A DNA stretch of 64,000 nucleotides from Asterella californica (Eukaryota; Streptophyta; Marchantiopsida; Marchantiales; Aytoniaceae). The DNA is taken from positions 5,456,001 through 5,520,000 of the forward strand of contig JAYKYS010000002.1 in the NCBI GenBank assembly GCA_036924285.1. The letters run 5' to 3'. This document shows, in pieces, positions 54,304 to 64,000 of this stretch (positions within the stretch are counted from its first letter, which is position 1; the number at the start of each line of letters is the position of its first letter). Made by a program: the position numbers and the translations under genes. The notes beneath the pieces were generated by a model. That model was not told the origin of the DNA and ran no database searches. It worked only from the letters and a program-made list of their open reading frames with translations.

Positions 54304-57289
54304 CCTACGAAGATCATCGAATTCGCCTTAATGCAATAGACTTCATCTAAAATTAACTTCGCATGAACCTTCTCACTTCTTCAAAATTCTCTTTCCGACT
54401 CTAAGAATCGTCGCACTGTCAAAAAGGATTTTGAATAATGAACTGATTTTCCGATTATATAGTTAGGTTCAAACGTCTCACACGTGCTGAAGGTGCTTCT
54501 CATTCATCGCTACAGGTCTGACAAGGGAGTACGTAGACCATCTTCGTCTTCACCTCTTGCGATTCCTGTCACTATTCGATAAGGTAGCCTGTCATAACCT
54601 ATTCTTACTTCATAGTACTCCTCTACGAATTCTACTAACTACTCTTGAAGAGACTACTCTTAAGAAGTCTTCCTTCTCTTTATCTTCTATCTATAGAGAT
54701 CTTCCTGTGAAGATCTTCTTCCGAAGACTCTCCTCTTCAGAAACCGTCTTATTCACTAAAACTAAACTATTCTTCTTCTAACTTCATTGTTTCTTCTACA
54801 AACTTCTACATTTCAAGCATATTCAACCAAAAATTGAATAAATGAGCTCTACAATGTATTTCTCTCCTCACATCCCTCAAAGAAATAAACTCTTCGTGTC
54901 TAGGTTTTGGAAGGTTTCTCTTATGTCATTTTCTTGTTGGTTCCAATGTACATCTTCATTCTTCGTCTGAAGAATCTTGTTCATCAAAAGCTCTCCCAAC
55001 TCTAGTCAGTCCATATCTATCATTCTTGATGAGACTTTGTTGTACATTAGTAAGCAGAACCCACTTATTACATTTAGATTATTTGTAAGGACATCTGATC
55101 TTAGTCAAACCTCCCTTGAGATTCTTCTCGTTGCTATAATTTTACATCTTTGGAATTTTACATCTTTGGAACCAATCCTTCTGGGATGAGTCAAAGACAA
55201 ACGTACTCTTCTGCTTGCATCATGGAATGATTGTTGTTCTCCTTCTTTCGTATCATCTTTTTCCTCTTGATCTATAGTCTCAATCGTCTTAGACACCAAA
55301 TAGAACATACGGACTTGCTTCGAGAAGATAGAGTTTAATCACTTAAAGAGCTATACCACACTATTCACAATAATGGATTTCAGTATACATTCAAAAGCTA
55401 TGCTATTCCATTTAGAGTAGAAGAGAAAAAGAGTAGAGATTCAAAGTAGAAGAGTACGTCAAAAATCAAGAGAATAACCAGTTATAACAAATTGAATAAG
55501 AATGCTTTCAAGTTTTAACTCACTTGCCAGATACTTTGAGAGATCAAAACACTTATGTCTCATGCTTGTGTTTTAAGTATCGAGAATATGAATATTTAAA
55601 ATATGTACACTCACAATTCTTGAAGCCGTAAAAATGCAATGCAATGCCGCAAAATCTGTTTTCTTGCTGCTTGCATAGTGACGACCGGTAAAGATACCAT
55701 CAGAAACATAAAGATCAATGGACTACTAAGTATCAGTTTTCTAAAAACTATGATGAGACTAACCAAGATAAATTTTGGAATAATTTTATACGAGATATAG
55801 ATGTCACTGTTAGCGTTGGTCCTACCACTATCATGCTAACAAGACTTCAATGAATTGTAACCTCGAGCAACTTGTCTACTGTAATTGATCATGATCCTCA
55901 CTTTCAAGATTTAGTGCAAATATAACAGTTCCTTTGTAAGAGTCTTATTATAATCTGAGGGCCATACAAACGAGATACATGTGATGCATGTCATGCTTAC
56001 TCAAAAGAAACGATGAAAATTAATTGTTCCTGGGGAAGACTTGTGTACAAGAAAACTTTGAGTACTCGGAGGAAGCTAATCTCAAAAAAGAAGATAGAGT
56101 CAGAACATAATCGTCTTCGTTGATCCATTAAATAGAAAAGCCTAAGCATCTGTCAAAGCCATTGTGCATGAGCAGACAATGACTCCTTATCACATCTATA
56201 CAAAGACCTAACTACAGACTCCTCGTCGTCACACCTTATCCTTAAAAGAGAAAGACATTCAAGACGACATGGATGTAATATGAAGGTGGCACCTACTTCG
56301 ATGCTCAAATGTTGTCAATGCAACTGCGAGGTCAAAAGATATGTTCATGTTCTCAAAAGATCTGATGCACTTCAAAGTGACCCGAGCAAGCAAAGTCAAC
56401 CATTGTAATAACACCCTTCACTCATGCAAAATATGAACCATTTTAGTATCAGCAACTATATTAAATCCTCAGCCTCAACGTCAGATTAATATTCTAACTA
56501 TATCGTTATTTCTGGATGAGCACGTCATGGAAAGATGAAAAGTTTGTTAAGCGATGAATCTCCAAAAAACAGTAACATTATGCTAAGAGAGGACTTCCAG
56601 TATACAAGATACTCTTAGCCACAGCCGACCTGTCCAATAGAGTCTGAGTTCAATTTGATGATGGTAAGTTTCCCCGTAGAGATTTGCATCATTCATCCAC
56701 CTAACTGACTGTCCAATTCGATTAGGTGCTCCTCTTCTGTCCTTGGCATGAGAACTTCAGGTCAAGCCTTTTGTCTGCAGGGGTTGGACTTGGAAGATTA
56801 GATCTTCCAGATCTTTGTGAGCAAGAAGTTGTGTCTTCCATGCCGAAAACAACTCTATAAAGACAAATCAAGAAAGAAAAGAAGTTAGTATGTGTTGTGA
56901 TCCAAGAGATCTTGTTATGGCACAAGTTTTGAAAATATGCTCGCATCTCCTTGTATGCTAAGTACTACAGAAAGTACATTTGACAATGTTTCTTAAATTT
57001 ATCTGGTTATCATGCACTGGAGAATTTTCTCTGAGCTGAAATCGATTACTAACAGAGCTGAATCCTTTGGATGATCTAGTCAATATGTACATATCACATT
57101 AGATAAATATAATTTGATCGCCAAGTTAGATTTGATTTTTCTTATGAAGTGAATAAAAATATGAGATTTTAATTACCAAACTAAACCTCTAGAGGGACAA
57201 GAGGGCTCTATATCCACAAGTGGAGATATATACCTTGATTACATGGGTGTTTGTATTTCATCTGTTGTATTAAAATACAATTGAAAATA
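54304..57289. other. no gene; AT-rich, transposon-derived in texture
   Basis: No ORF could be assigned. A short tandem duplication attttacatctttggaa occurs near 55.14 kb. 56.3-56.9 kb shows no recognisable domain on either strand. It may be the interior of a CACTA element between the TNP2 fragment and the terminus at 57.8 kb. Confidence 0.35.
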
Positions 57290-57803
57290 ATTTTTTGACT
57301 AATGAATATTATTTTATAGTAACACATCTTAACTTTTGATTGGATTATGCAAAGATAATGATTAGTACATATTATGACTACTGATTTCAATTATTGTGAC
57401 TAGGTAAATTTTATGACTCATGATATATAAATAATGAGTACATTGTGACTATAGTGAATATTATGACTCATGGATATAAACGTTAGTGATTACTTTGTGA
57501 CTATGGAGGAAGACTGTTGTGACTATAGTAAATTATGTGACTCATAATATAAAAGACAATGACTACAATGCGACTATGGATGAGGAATGTTGTAACTACA
57601 GTAACTTCTATGACTCTTGTTATAATTAGTTATAATACATAAGCATCTTATGACTAAAGATATATTAGTCATAAAACATGACATGATTAAGACAATGTGG
57701 CTTTTGTGACTAATGACATGTCAGTCATAATTAGTTACAATATAGCTTTTATGAGTAAAATAAATCATATATATCAATCACAAAAACTGGCTTTCTTCTA
57801 GTA
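57290..57803 (-). mobile_element. CACTA-type terminus with subterminal repeats
   Basis: Read on the minus strand, the end is TACTAGAAGAAAGCC followed by a ttttgtgattg phrase, close to the canonical CACTA start (CACTACAAGAAA, then TTTTGTGACT), with the first base altered. Inward lie many copies of gtgacta/atgactcat: a unit of about 50 bp (ttgtgactatagtgaatatt plus atgactcat.atata) starts near 57395, 57445, 57517 and 57590, alternating with a shorter ctatggaggaag unit. Dense subterminal repeats of this motif are the hallmark of CACTA transposase binding regions. The opposite terminus was not found. Confidence 0.65.
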
Positions 57804-58020
57804 TTCTATTGTCCGTACACTTTGACTAAACAATAGAAAGTCTCTTGATTTAGCTCTGTCTTGTATTGTGTTTAGTTCTTGAAGTACCGTATGAATTCTA
57901 TGTCTCGTCTTCTCCTCACCCTTTCCTTGTTCGTTGCTCAAGAAGGAAACTCTACTCTCCCGTACAATCCACCCCCAAGTTTGGTTCCCAGCCTTTCTGA
58001 CGGAACATCTTCTCGTTTCT

Positions 58021-58095
58021 AGTTTTCCACCGGCAATGACATGGCAAAGAGGATATAGTTTTCCACCCGGCAATGATGATGGAAAAGAGGATATA
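58021..58095. repeat. tandem duplication of about 37 bp
   Basis: Two adjoining copies of agttttccac(c)cggcaatga followed by atggcaaagaggatat or gatggaaaagaggatat. Recent, as most positions agree. Confidence 0.85.
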
Positions 58096-58209
58096 GGGTA
58101 ACGCTGAGCCAACTTTACGTTTTTCCCTACATGCTTGTATGACGTCTAGCAGACTGGTCGCTACTATAATGTCACAACTAATGTACCTTCCAATGTAGTC
58201 TAACTTGCG

Positions 58210-58320
58210 TTACCATCGTTGGATCTTCAAACAGCTCAAAAATTTGTGGGATATAGCTTCAATCTGGCTTGTGCACCGTCGACACTCTCCTGTGTCCATT
58301 AAGTGACCTGTTTCTCTTTT
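58210..58320 (-). pseudogene. possible LINE scrap (reverse-transcriptase zinc-binding, zf-RVT)
   Basis: The minus frame contains GECRRCTSQIEAISHKFLSC followed by a Trp, fitting the C-x2-C...H-x4-C pattern and spacing of the zf-RVT domain at the C-terminus of plant LINE reverse transcriptases. No RT core is nearby. The opposite strand holds a polypyrimidine-AG at about 58337, so a host exon there is an alternative. Confidence 0.35.
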
Positions 58321-58550
58321 TCTTTCCTTCAATGCAGGATAACCCGGCCGGACCCGAGACTTTATTTCAAGAACGACAGGGAATCGCCACCAAGGCCTCA
58401 ACAGAAGGAGTGACTTGTTTCGGGAAGACCTTGATAACCCCTCGGAGAAAGTAAACGGAAATCAGATAGTGGGCCCAAAAGTCAGAAAGGAGAATCTGAC
58501 GCATGCAATCTTCCCCAATAACATCCCAGGCGGGGCCAGACCGAGGTCTT

Positions 58551-58577
58551 GCATACTACTGTAGGGCAGTAGTATGC
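58551..58577. repeat. perfect 11-bp hairpin
   Basis: gcatactactg (58551-58561), loop taggg, cagtagtatgc (58567-58577). No following T run on either strand and no gene end beside it; significance unknown. Confidence 0.75.
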
Positions 58578-59076
58578 ATCCCGTCCATTGTTTGCTCCAT
58601 TTTTCCACTGTAGAAACGTTGACAGTGTTGACGTTGACGTATACTTTTACTTGCAGTGTGCAATATAGACTACCGTAAACACAAATTTGATGCAGGGCAT
58701 CTTGAAGTTGAAACTGGAGTCCCCCAAGCTTAAGGCCCCACAGTAGGTTTCGGACATATCTCAACTGTTTTCGTTCCCCTGCCATTTAGCTTAGGCACTG
58801 CGTTCATTTTCAGTCTCATCGCCAGCTTGAATGCAGTTCCACGCTTCCATGCTGCGTGTGATCAGTTGGGCCTCTGCAGATCATTTTCCTGGCTCCTATA
58901 GCAGCCGGACGAAATTCGGAATTCAAATTGGTTGGAAAATTTGAGCGTAGAACTTATCTCTCATGAAAGTTGAAAGTTATTCTAGTTCTTGTGATTATCT
59001 CTTTTCTGGCAGTAGCGATCAGTATTCATCCTAGTGATTGTGGTAATGTCAGGTACACACCATCCTACATGTCCAC
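58578..59076. other. no gene recognised
   Basis: Moderate-GC DNA with short open frames only. A plus frame from ATG 58970 begins with a hydrophobic signal-peptide-like stretch but runs into the putative Copia LTR, so it is probably fortuitous. Confidence 0.35.
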
Positions 59077-59354
59077 TGTTACGATGTATGGCAACAAGAA
59101 CCCAACACTCATAGCACCACTCCAGCAAGGGAGGAAAATCTTCCAACAAGAAAGGACTCACAAGAGGAACAAAAGAAAGAAGAGAAATATCACCAAAGGA
59201 ACTAACGTAGAGGCATCGCCCCTTCTCAATATATAGGGAGAGTAAAACACATTAAGGGGTGGATCCCCGTAACTTAGCTGTGCCCTAAGTATATTAACTG
59301 TGTATGTACAGGTTATAATAGTAGCTTCAAGAGCTTGTACTACGTATATCAACA
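59077..59354 (-). repeat. putative 3' LTR of a Copia element
   Basis: Minus sense it starts TGTTGATATACG directly after a purine-rich stretch (cttgagaggga) that follows the end of a Copia pol frame, contains a TATA-like ctatatatt, and could end at ATCGTAACA (59077), giving 278 bp with TGTT...AACA ends. No second LTR is in the window, so the inner border is firm and the outer one tentative. Confidence 0.5.
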
Positions 59355-59440
59355 ATCCCTCTCAAGCTCATATCAATATCTTTAACACCTAGACATAATC
59401 TGAAAATATCAAATTTATTTCTAGATAAAGCTTTGGCTGA
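59355..59440 (-). pseudogene. C-terminal end of Copia pol (RNase H tail)
   Basis: The minus frame reads AKALSRNKFDIFRLCLGVKD followed by a short tail, matching the conserved end of Ty1/Copia pol (TKALxRxKFxxFRxxLGV). It is joined in frame to the family-F Gypsy RT at about 59440 with no gap. Only about 30 codons of the Copia pol remain. Confidence 0.7.
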
Positions 59441-60158
59441 ATATGGTGGGTCTGGCTTCCGACCAAACAATCCACACAAATGACCAACGATCAAAACTTC
59501 TCTAATCGTAAATGTAGACTTCGCACTTGACAACGTGAGATGAACTTCCTCAAGTCGAGATAGGATCTTTTCTCAATCTCCGATGTGATCGATGACGTAT
59601 CACCGACACCCTCTCTAATCTAATGCTTCATCTTTCTCATCCTCCACACATCCTTTGATGAGGATGTCATCCAAGAGCGGCATCATCATTTCAGGGATGA
59701 AATCTCTTAGAACTCTTTCATTCCGTTCATCATGTACGCTACCGAGTTGGTAGCTCCCTGTGGTAAGATACACATCTTAACCAACCCCAAAGGTGTCTGT
59801 ATTGTCGTGAAGCTTCTACTCTCCTCCGCTAGTTGAAACTGATCACATCCTGAGTAAAGATCTCTCATTGAGTAAATTGCTCTTCCTACAAACGCTTCAG
59901 CAAACTCATCCACAATCGGTCCCACCCAGCATTTTTGATTGTTACTGCGTTCACCAGTTGCATGTCTAGGATGAATCGCAACGATCCATTCTTCTTTGGC
60001 ACTATAAACCATCTGCTCGAATAAGGTGCAAACGATGGCTCCAAGGTCTTCATCCGCATCTTCTCCTTCAGCAACTCCATCAGTTTAGGCAAGCGAGCCC
60101 ACGGTACTAGAATTGATCTGAGATTCCACAGCACATGCGGTATTGTGAAGATAACCAT
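59441..60158 (-). pseudogene. reverse transcriptase of the family-F Gypsy element
   Basis: Three frames supply, in order, KMRMKTLEPSFAPYSS, VPKKNGSLRFILDMQ, VDEFAEAFVGRAIYSM, QTPLGLVKMCILPQGATN, then LLDDILIKGC (the catalytic x-x-DD box, near 59.67 kb, in another frame) and REVLIVGHLCG at 59.5 kb. The sequence belongs to the Gypsy branch with DxQxxNxVTI in RT block 2. Frameshifts occur near 59.9 and 59.7 kb. At 59440 it passes straight into Copia sequence. Confidence 0.85.
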
Positions 60159-60870
60159 CGGAGTAACAACGTACGAGTCTACACACCCAGTCTCATGTGG
60201 CTCAAAGACAAATGCTTTTCCATGTCATGAAAGCATCTCCTTGAAGCACATCCTCTCTTCTGGTAGAAGAGAGCCATCAGATCTAATCTTCAGCTCGTCA
60301 AGGGTCTCATCCGTGAACTTATGTCTTATCCCTGCAGGATCTCTCAAACTCTTCTCCCTTGAAGCTCGATCCATCTGTTGGTTAGTGTCATCCGGCAAAG
60401 GACCAGCAACTAGCTTTACCTTCTTATCCACTGTCTTGTACTTCGTCTCAACTCGAACCTCAGGTGCACGGAATGATTTGATCACCAAATAGGCCTCCCT
60501 TGAATGAATCTGCACAATCTTATCCATCCAATAGATGTGATCTCTCGCAAAGGATCCTCCAATCCATCCTCTTCATAAACATCAGAAATCCATTCATCCC
60601 TTTCTAGCTCACCCAGCTCTTTCAACATCAACTCAACCTCACGCAAATGTTTTTGTTCTTTTCTTCTCAGTTCTTCAATCCCACAATCTGAAAATCCAAC
60701 AAACCTTGTACAAAAGACACTTTCTCCTTCAAGCTAGAGTACCTTCTCCTATGCACCTCTAGCAATCCCACAATCTGAAAATCCAACAAACCTTGTACAA
60801 AAGACACTTTCTCATTCAAGCCAGAGTACCTTCTCCTATGCACCATCACAATCCTGCTCTATACTGGTAC
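60159..60870 (-). pseudogene. pol linker of family F with in-frame repeat
   Basis: The minus frames 60527-60225 and 60849-60667 carry the segment between protease and RT (EVRVETKYKTVDKKV, CFKEMLS). A duplicated 87-bp unit lies here (separate entry). No catalytic motif; broken by stops. Confidence 0.55.
60676..60848 (-). repeat. 87-bp tandem duplication, in frame
   Basis: caatcccacaatctgaaaat begins at 60676 and again at 60763, the two 87-bp units differing at a few bases. As 87 is 29 codons, the minus-strand protein carries two copies of VHRRRYSxLxEKVSFVQGLL plus its continuation. Confidence 0.9.
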
Positions 60871-61425
60871 TCAATTCTTGAACTCTTCACTCACCCTTGG
60901 AAGCGGTTTCTCTCTCAAACGATCTCGATTACGCTTGTGACTGGACGATACAGTCAAGAATTGTACTGCTCTCTTCCCATCTTGACTTCGGATCCTAGCA
61001 TCAGCAGATCCGTCGTCTAGTACCTTTGTCTCCATCCGAGTTGCTATGATGAAAAGTTGACCAAGAATGAGCGGGTATGATGTTGCTTCTTGAACAAAGA
61101 AGTTTTGTTCGATAGGAACATCACCTACGCGTCCTCTGATGTCTGGACAAGCTCCATACAAGTCTCCTCTTGTGTTGTTGGCTGCTCTTATAACCCACCC
61201 ATGCTATGTGTCGATCGGTCACTTCTTTCTCTTGTACAGCTCCTTCGACATGATGTTGATTTCTGATCCATGATCGATCAGAGCAACCACCGGCTCACCC
61301 AAGTCTCTGATTCTCACCAACGTCTCTGTTGTAGCTCGAGTCCAGTGGTTGTGATTGTAATGACTTGAGCTTTGGTTCCCTTGTGTCTTCGATCTCTTTC
61401 TTCCTCTGAAGAATAAACACTGCAC
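60871..61425 (-). pseudogene. aspartic protease region of family F
   Basis: The frame 61425-61219 contains ALIDHGSEINIMS, a retropepsin active site with Asp-His-Gly in place of Asp-Ser/Thr-Gly; the frame 61161-60871 continues with GDVPIEQNFFVQE and SYPLILGQ. A frame change and a TGA near 61219 separate the two. DHG at this place is, to my recollection, a variant of this Gypsy branch rather than a random loss. Confidence 0.7.
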
Positions 61426-62077
61426 TTTGCAAGCTCTCTCTTCTCATCCACAGACATCTTAATATCCAAGGCATGTGATAAACCAGTCTCACCCGTAATC
61501 TGTTGCTTCCGTTTAATGATGTCGATGATGACATCATGAAACTCACCTTAGCAATGCCCAAAACTTCCCTCAAAGTAAACTCCACTTTCGCATTTAGAAT
61601 GTCATCTTCCAAGACTCCCTTCAAGTCTGTTGAAGGCTCGATGTCTGATTGTAGTTTGTATGCAGCCGGTTTACCCTTCTCCTTATGAAACTCCTTCGCT
61701 CTCTCTTTTGATGGAGAAGGAGCATCGTCCATCAGTAGATCTTGAGTTCATGCATCTTGAAGCTCTTGACGAACCTTCTCTCCTCGAGTCTGTCTCTTGG
61801 AAGAAGTTCCTTCTCCTGCATCCTCTGAATCTCGCCTTTTCTTCTCTTCCAACAACGCTTCTATCAGATCGATAGAGCTTCTATCAGATCCTCCCATCCA
61901 ATATCTCTTCTGATCGTAGCAGCTGTCCTCAGCAATGTCTCACGTGTCATCTTCTCTTTCTATTTCATGGAGATGACAAATGACCACAATCCACTTGGCT
62001 CAACCTGCTCGTTGAAACTTTTCTCAGCTTGATCCTCAACCCTTGTGTCATAGGTTCCAGCTTCCACGATAGTTACT

Positions 62078-62120
62078 CCTTGTGCTGATAGGTGGTCCTG
62101 AACCACCTATCAGCACAAGG
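62078..62120. repeat. perfect 19-bp hairpin
   Basis: ccttgtgctgataggtggt (62078-62096), loop cctga, and its exact complement at 62102-62120. It lies in the family-F gag/protease linker just before a repeat of cagcaca, and looks like a fold-back duplication. Confidence 0.95.
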
Positions 62121-63000
62121 ATATCAGCACAGCACAGCACAACTTCTTCATCCCTCTTCTACCAAAGCTGGTCTGAAGAAGTGCACCAGTATCGCTCAAC
62201 GTTACCTTCCCATCCTTCCAGCAGATCACTCCTTGCTGTAAAATATCAGTGAACTCCTTGCAATCTCTACGCGGATGATCAGTACCATCGCACCAGATAC
62301 ACCGCTGGATCCAGCTTTGCTTCTCAACCGGTCTTGCTCTGCTTGTAGACCCCTTCTCTTCCAATCTTGTGAGCTTGATTTGCAGATCTCGCATTCCATG
62401 CAAAATCTCCTCAAGGTTTGAATCATCCTTCTTCGGAGATACTACAGGTGCTTGAACAACTGGAACAACTGGTACTACCTGTCTAGCAACAATAATCACT
62501 GATCGGACTACAGGAACAAGTGCTACAGCAGTTGGTGCTGGTGTCAGTCTCCTAATGAGAACTTTCTCTCGTCGTCGCTCCCTCTTGGTAAGCGGACCAA
62601 CAGCTTCCTCAACCTTCTTCCAACTACTGGTCAAGTCATCGTCTTCCTCCCGATCCTCCAGAAGTACCTCTAGCTTCTCATCTGCAGCTCGAAGAAATAA
62701 CTCTGTCTTGTTGGACTGCAACATCAACTTCTCCATCCTAGTCAACCATGAAAACTACTTCTCAAACTCCTTGAGCAACTTTGTAGCTTGTAAACGTTTC
62801 CTTGGTTGCTCAACCCACTCCAAGAATGACTTCTTGGTGACTCGATCAGAGTCCTCCAAGAAGTACTCATCCATCAAAGCACGAGCAAACGTCTCCTAAT
62901 CCTTGTTAAAATGCTTCGTTAGCATTTTAACATGATCTCTAATCTCTGGAGCTGCTGCTAACTCAAACATCTCAATCATCTCATCTTCTGAGAACCGGTT

Positions 63001-63145
63001 CAGCTCCATCTCCTTCACATAATGTCTCAGATATCTTGAGACATCTCTTCCATCGAACTGGTCAATCTTGCTTCAGCTCCATCTCCTTCACATAATGTCT
63101 CAGATATCTTGAGACATCTCTTCCATCGAACTGGTCAATCTTGCT
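63001..63145 (-). repeat. 73-bp tandem duplication that shifts the gag frame
   Basis: cagctccatctccttcacat starts at 63001 and 63074, and the 72-73 bp that follow are the same. Because 73 is not a multiple of three, the gag frame is lost. Each unit contains a near-palindrome, tgtctcagatatcttgagac. Confidence 0.95.
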
Positions 63146-64000
63146 GACCACCGCTTGCAGCGCCTTGGTTGCCAAAGCTTCCTTCTGTTCATCGGATTGT
63201 TGCTGCAGCAAGAATATCGTCAGAGCTTGAAACATCGATGCAGTGGTCGGATCCAAATGCACCTTTGACAATCCACTCGAACCACTAGCTCCGTTTTCAT
63301 CACCGTTCCTATCTCCGCTCATGATTGTCAATCTCTTCTTCAAGGTTCAAACACAAAAGAAATCTCCACCCGAGACCTTCACGTCGAGTTCACCACCGTA
63401 TCGTGTCTGATATTGTGTGAAGGATGTCCAGGAAAATGTGAGGTTTCTGGCTGTGGAGATGTTGTGTGTTGAACAAAGACAAGACAGAGAAAACAACCAC
63501 GAAAACGAATGTTGCAATATATATCAACTCCAAATGTATGTACACTGCCGGTTCTTTCTTCCTAAGAACACAAAACTGAGAAATAGACCACAACGATCTG
63601 TAATATGCTTCAAAGCCCCTAAAACGAACCCCTGAATCTCAACCCTGACCCAAAACCATCGAAGCATAGCTCAAGCAAGAGAAACTTCTCTTTGCTAACA
63701 AACACAGCTGCACCAGTATCACACGATTGAACCTAAGTCCAAACCACATCCATGTACAAGCTCTTAGTCAAAGCTAGCTACCATATAGCCAGCAAGCTGT
63801 ATATAGCCAACTAGATCTCTAACGAACTAAAAAAAGCAAAACTCGTAACAAAGAAACCAAAAAAAGTCTATCTGAGAACTTTATTCTTTTGCCAAATGGT
63901 CATCCGATGTCAATAGGGTCTTCTTCCCTGACTCCGTTGACCTCAAGAACTATCAGATCCAACTCCCGACAGCCGAGATATCTTCAGTTTTCGGTCGCAG

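Larger units (their letters stand above)
61426..63322 (-). pseudogene. gag: gag of family F with CCHC knuckle
   Basis: The likely start is ATG 63322 (MSGDRNG); the frame also runs upstream without an ATG. Block 1 (63322-63062) has FLLQQQSDEQKEAL and DVSRYLRHYVKEMEL. The frame is then broken by a 73-bp tandem duplication. Block 2 (62745-62110) has DEKLEVLLEDREEDD, a Pro/Val-rich linker, MRDLQIKLTRLEEK and a zinc knuckle CIWCDGTDHPRRDC. Block 3 (61732-61430) continues toward the protease. The total would exceed 500 residues. Copies at 12.3 kb and 5.4 kb support the frame. Confidence 0.75.
59441..64000 (-). mobile_element. family-F Ty3/Gypsy element, 3' truncated, running out of the window
   Basis: Minus-sense order: 5' leader/LTR (64000 to about 63325), gag (63322 to about 61500), protease region (61425 to about 60870), RT (60158-59441). 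RNase H, integrase and the 3' LTR are missing, replaced by the Copia tail. Two further copies of the family are at 5.4-7.5 and 11.46-12.73 kb. All reading frames are interrupted. The LTR boundary and primer site could not be fixed. Confidence 0.8.

Noticed and set aside
58970..59236. ATG frame with a signal-peptide-like start
   Set aside because: The frame runs through the putative Copia LTR and TATA region and turns into a Lys/Arg/Asn-rich tail; the hydrophobic start is probably chance.

Overview
The window looks like nuclear DNA of a land plant. The reasons are a PORR-domain organelle RNA-splicing protein (a plant-restricted family), GT-AG split exons, Ty3/Gypsy elements including a chromovirus primed by initiator-Met tRNA, a CACTA/En-Spm transposase fragment with CACTA-type subterminal repeats, a Copia remnant and a tRNA-derived SINE candidate. 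The lineage cannot be decided from the sequence alone. Most of the 64 kb is transposon-derived, with two small islands of host genes.

Layout. 1-10.3 kb: host-like DNA with one unidentified exon (2277-2808), an internally deleted Gypsy fragment (5.4-7.5 kb, family F), a decayed aspartyl aminopeptidase (M18) locus and the 3' exons of an unidentified gene (9596-10240). 11.5-18 kb: a second F copy, a leader fragment with small ORFs related to those of the chromovirus at 38-39 kb, and an unexplained hairpin-dense tract (16.6-17.3 kb). 18-23.4 kb: AT-rich DNA with almost nothing recognisable. 23.6-25.6 kb: the only clearly intact host gene, a single-exon PORR protein. 28.6-29.2 kb: a tandem repeat interrupted by a SINE-like insertion.

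30.6-51 kb is a nested stack. Two minus-strand copies (B, about 30.64-36.06 kb; C, 44.66-50.90 kb) of an unusual element rich in GAAGAC/GTCTTC encode a long coiled-coil gag-like protein. Copy C is bounded by inverted repeats of about 650 bp; copy B lacks them and carries a 1.8-kb TG...CA insertion that looks like a solo LTR. Between B and C lies an old minus-strand Gypsy element (D), whose integrase is split by a young plus-strand chromovirus (37,909-43,863). That element has 377-bp LTRs differing at one base and a perfect CATCG target duplication, yet its pol carries a frameshift and a nonsense codon.

51-64 kb holds a CACTA transposase fragment, a diverged relative (E) of the B/C coiled-coil protein, a CACTA terminus, a possible LINE scrap, and a truncated minus-strand family-F Gypsy element whose RT is fused in frame to the tail of a Copia pol at about 59,440.

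The two most unusual signals are: (i) a 71-codon small ORF with conserved start, stop and length (about 49% identity) upstream of gag in the chromovirus and at 14.6 kb, each followed within 10 nt by a second small ORF opening with ATG; and (ii) the GAAGAC-rich family with long inverted termini and a protein I cannot assign.
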